Both the position numbers and the translations under genes were made by a program. Below are positions 5,126 to 6,474 of a DNA stretch of 6,474 nt, one piece after another. The notes beneath the pieces were generated by a model, which had not been told where the DNA came from, did not search any database, and saw nothing but the letters and a program-made list of their open reading frames with translations. Each line of letters starts with the position of its first letter. Position 1 is the stretch's first letter. Source of the DNA: Nitrososphaerota archaeon (GTDB lineage Archaea > Thermoproteota > Nitrososphaeria_A > Caldarchaeales > Wolframiiraptoraceae); contig JAGHCZ010000092.1 of the NCBI GenBank assembly GCA_021160205.1, positions 1 to 6,474 of the forward strand, given 5' to 3'.

Positions 5126-6474
5126 TTGTCCAAGGAAAAAAATCAGAAGCTTATCCTCTGGTTTGAGGAATTAAATAAGGAAGATGTGCCGCTGGTCGGA
5201 GGAAAATGCGCAAACCTCGGAGAGATGATCAGCGCCGGGATACCCGTCCCGCCCGGATTCGCTATCTCGGCCTACGCGTATAAGCGGTTCATCGAGGAGA
5301 CCGGTATCGCCCAAAAAATCTATGACATTCTGGATGAGACCATCACCGATCCCAAAGATCCAGGACAGTACGAGGAAGCCTCCAAGAAAATTAGAAAATT
5401 AATCGAGTCAACATCGATACCTAGTTACCTCCAAAAAGAGATTTCAGAAGCATATAGAAAGCTCAGCGAGAAAACTGGAAGCAAGGAAGTCTACGTCGCG
5501 GTGAGATCCTCCGCCACAGCCGAAGACCTGCCGGGCGCGTCTTTTGCGGGGCAGCAAGAAACTTTCCTGAACGTGAAGGGAGAAGAAGAGCTCCTTGAAA
5601 GCGTTAGGAAATGCTGGTCCAGCCTCTTCACTCCAAGAGCCATATTCTACAGAACCCAAAAAGGGTTCAGGCACGAAAAAGTCCTAATCAGCGTAGCCGT
5701 TCAAAAAATGGTCAACAGTAGGTCTGCTGGAGTAATGTTTACTCTGCACCCGGTTACGGGTGATCGTAATAAGATAATAATAGAATCGGTTTGGGGGCTC
5801 GGAGAAGCGATCGTATCCGGAGCAGTTACCCCGGATCACTTTGAGGTAGATAAAAATACCTTGAAGATCTTGGTGAAGAACATCGTGAAAAAGACCGTTG
5901 AATACATTCGAGACGCTAAGACTGGAAAAACAATCCACGCCGAGGTTCCGAAAGAGAGGCAGGAAGCTCCAAGCCTAACCGATGAAGAAGTGGTCGAGCT
6001 AGCTAAGATAGCTAAGCGGATCGAGCAGCACTACGGATCAGCCCAAGACATAGAGTTCGCCGTCGACCGCGACCTCCCATTCCCGCAGAACTTATTCATC
6101 GTCCAGTCCAGGCCCGAAACCGTCTGGAGCATGAAGGAAGCTCCCGCCGAGGTGCGTACTTCTCAAAAGACCTCCGTCGCGGAGGCAACTATCATTCTCA
6201 AGGGCTTGCCGGCCAGCCCAGGAGTCCACATGGGAAAGGCCAAGGTGGTTTACTCTCCAGAAGAGGCTGAGAGGGAGATCAAGAAAGGCGACATCTTGGT
6301 CACTAAGATGACGAACCCCGACTGGGTCCCATACATGAGGCTCGCGGGAGCGATCATCACCGATGAGGGTGGAATGACCTGCCACGCCGCCATAGTCTCC
6401 AGAGAGCTCGGGATACCCTGCATCGTCGGGGCCAGGGAGGCGACAAAGCTCATGAAAAAAGACCAAACCTACAC
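5126..6474 (+). CDS. ppsA: Phosphoenolpyruvate synthase, N-terminal 449 residues (truncated by window edge)
   Basis: This is pyruvate, water dikinase: ATP + pyruvate + water gives AMP + phosphoenolpyruvate + phosphate, the cytosolic entry into gluconeogenesis. The frame stays open to the last base, so the gene is cut by the window and not broken. The ATP-grasp domain (about 13-335) shows LVGGKCANLGEM (23-34, with Lys27), VRSSATAEDLPGASFAGQQE (126-145) and VQSRPET (326-332). A swivelling phosphohistidine domain follows: GLPASPGV (360-367), TNPDWVP, then GGMTCHAAIVSRELGIP, where the phosphoryl-carrying His is residue 420, close to His421 of the E. coli enzyme. About 340-370 residues, comprising the pyruvate-binding barrel, should lie beyond the edge. 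Pyruvate phosphate dikinase shares these domains, but this spacing and the short linker fit PEP synthase better. The start is TTG, set by the strong ribosome site and an upstream in-frame stop. It lies 70 nt after nusA on the same strand, an unusual metabolic neighbour for the polymerase cluster. Codons over the His domain are much richer in C/G endings than those near 5342-5460. Confidence 0.96.
   Translation, partial: MSKEKNQKLILWFEELNKEDVPLVGGKCANLGEMISAGIPVPPGFAISAYAYKRFIEETGIAQKIYDILDETITDPKDPGQYEEASKKIRKLIESTSIPSYLQKEISEAYRKLSEKTGSKEVYVAVRSSATAEDLPGASFAGQQETFLNVKGEEELLESVRKCWSSLFTPRAIFYRTQKGFRHEKVLISVAVQKMVNSRSAGVMFTLHPVTGDRNKIIIESVWGLGEAIVSGAVTPDHFEVDKNTLKILVKNIVKKTVEYIRDAKTGKTIHAEVPKERQEAPSLTDEEVVELAKIAKRIEQHYGSAQDIEFAVDRDLPFPQNLFIVQSRPETVWSMKEAPAEVRTSQKTSVAEATIILKGLPASPGVHMGKAKVVYSPEEAEREIKKGDILVTKMTNPDWVPYMRLAGAIITDEGGMTCHAAIVSRELGIPCIVGAREATKLMKKDQTY

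Noticed and set aside
6092..6466. A 124-residue reading frame on the - strand
   Set aside because: It lies entirely over the conserved, GC-rich ppsA frame, has no recognisable motif or ribosome site, and is best read as a shadow of the C-ending codons on the + strand.
1..6474. CRISPR arrays, insertion sequences or long direct repeats
   Set aside because: No repeated unit or inverted terminal repeat was seen, and almost every base is within a recognised core gene.

Overview
The window is a run of archaeal genes, all on the + strand. The RNA polymerase subunits are of the archaeal/eukaryotic B and A type. NusA is the short archaeal form with two KH domains, and L30e is a ribosomal protein absent from bacteria. 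Ribosome-binding sites match an archaeal 16S tail (GGAGGTG, GAGGTGA). Arginine is written mostly AGG/AGA, and two of the four visible starts are TTG. The A subunit is one unsplit chain, whereas most archaea encode A' and A'' separately. Unsplit A points to the Thaumarchaeota/Aigarchaeota/Korarchaeota side of the TACK group. The near-even base composition and the Lys/Glu/Arg-rich proteins would fit a thermophile, but that placement is inference.

Layout: 3-416 is the C-terminal end of rpoB (start outside the window). 420-4235 is the fused rpoA (A'+A''). 4239-4586 is rpl30e. 4621-5055 is nusA. After a 70-nt gap, a phosphoenolpyruvate synthase gene (ppsA) starts at TTG 5126 and runs off the right edge. 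The first four genes are packed with gaps of 3, 3 and 34 nt and look like one transcript: the two catalytic polymerase subunits, a ribosomal protein and an RNA-binding transcription factor. This is the classic archaeal rpoB-rpoA-rpl30e-nusA cluster. In many archaea it continues with rps12 and rps7; here it is followed by a gluconeogenic enzyme. No oligo-T terminator is visible in the gap, so read-through into ppsA is possible.

No mobile element, CRISPR array, tRNA or rRNA was found, and there is no gene-free stretch over 300 bases. I did not find a new multi-gene system. The points worth a second look are the unsplit RpoA, the nusA-ppsA junction, a degenerate first KH loop in NusA, and sharp patches of C/G-ending codons over the catalytic cores of both rpoA and ppsA.
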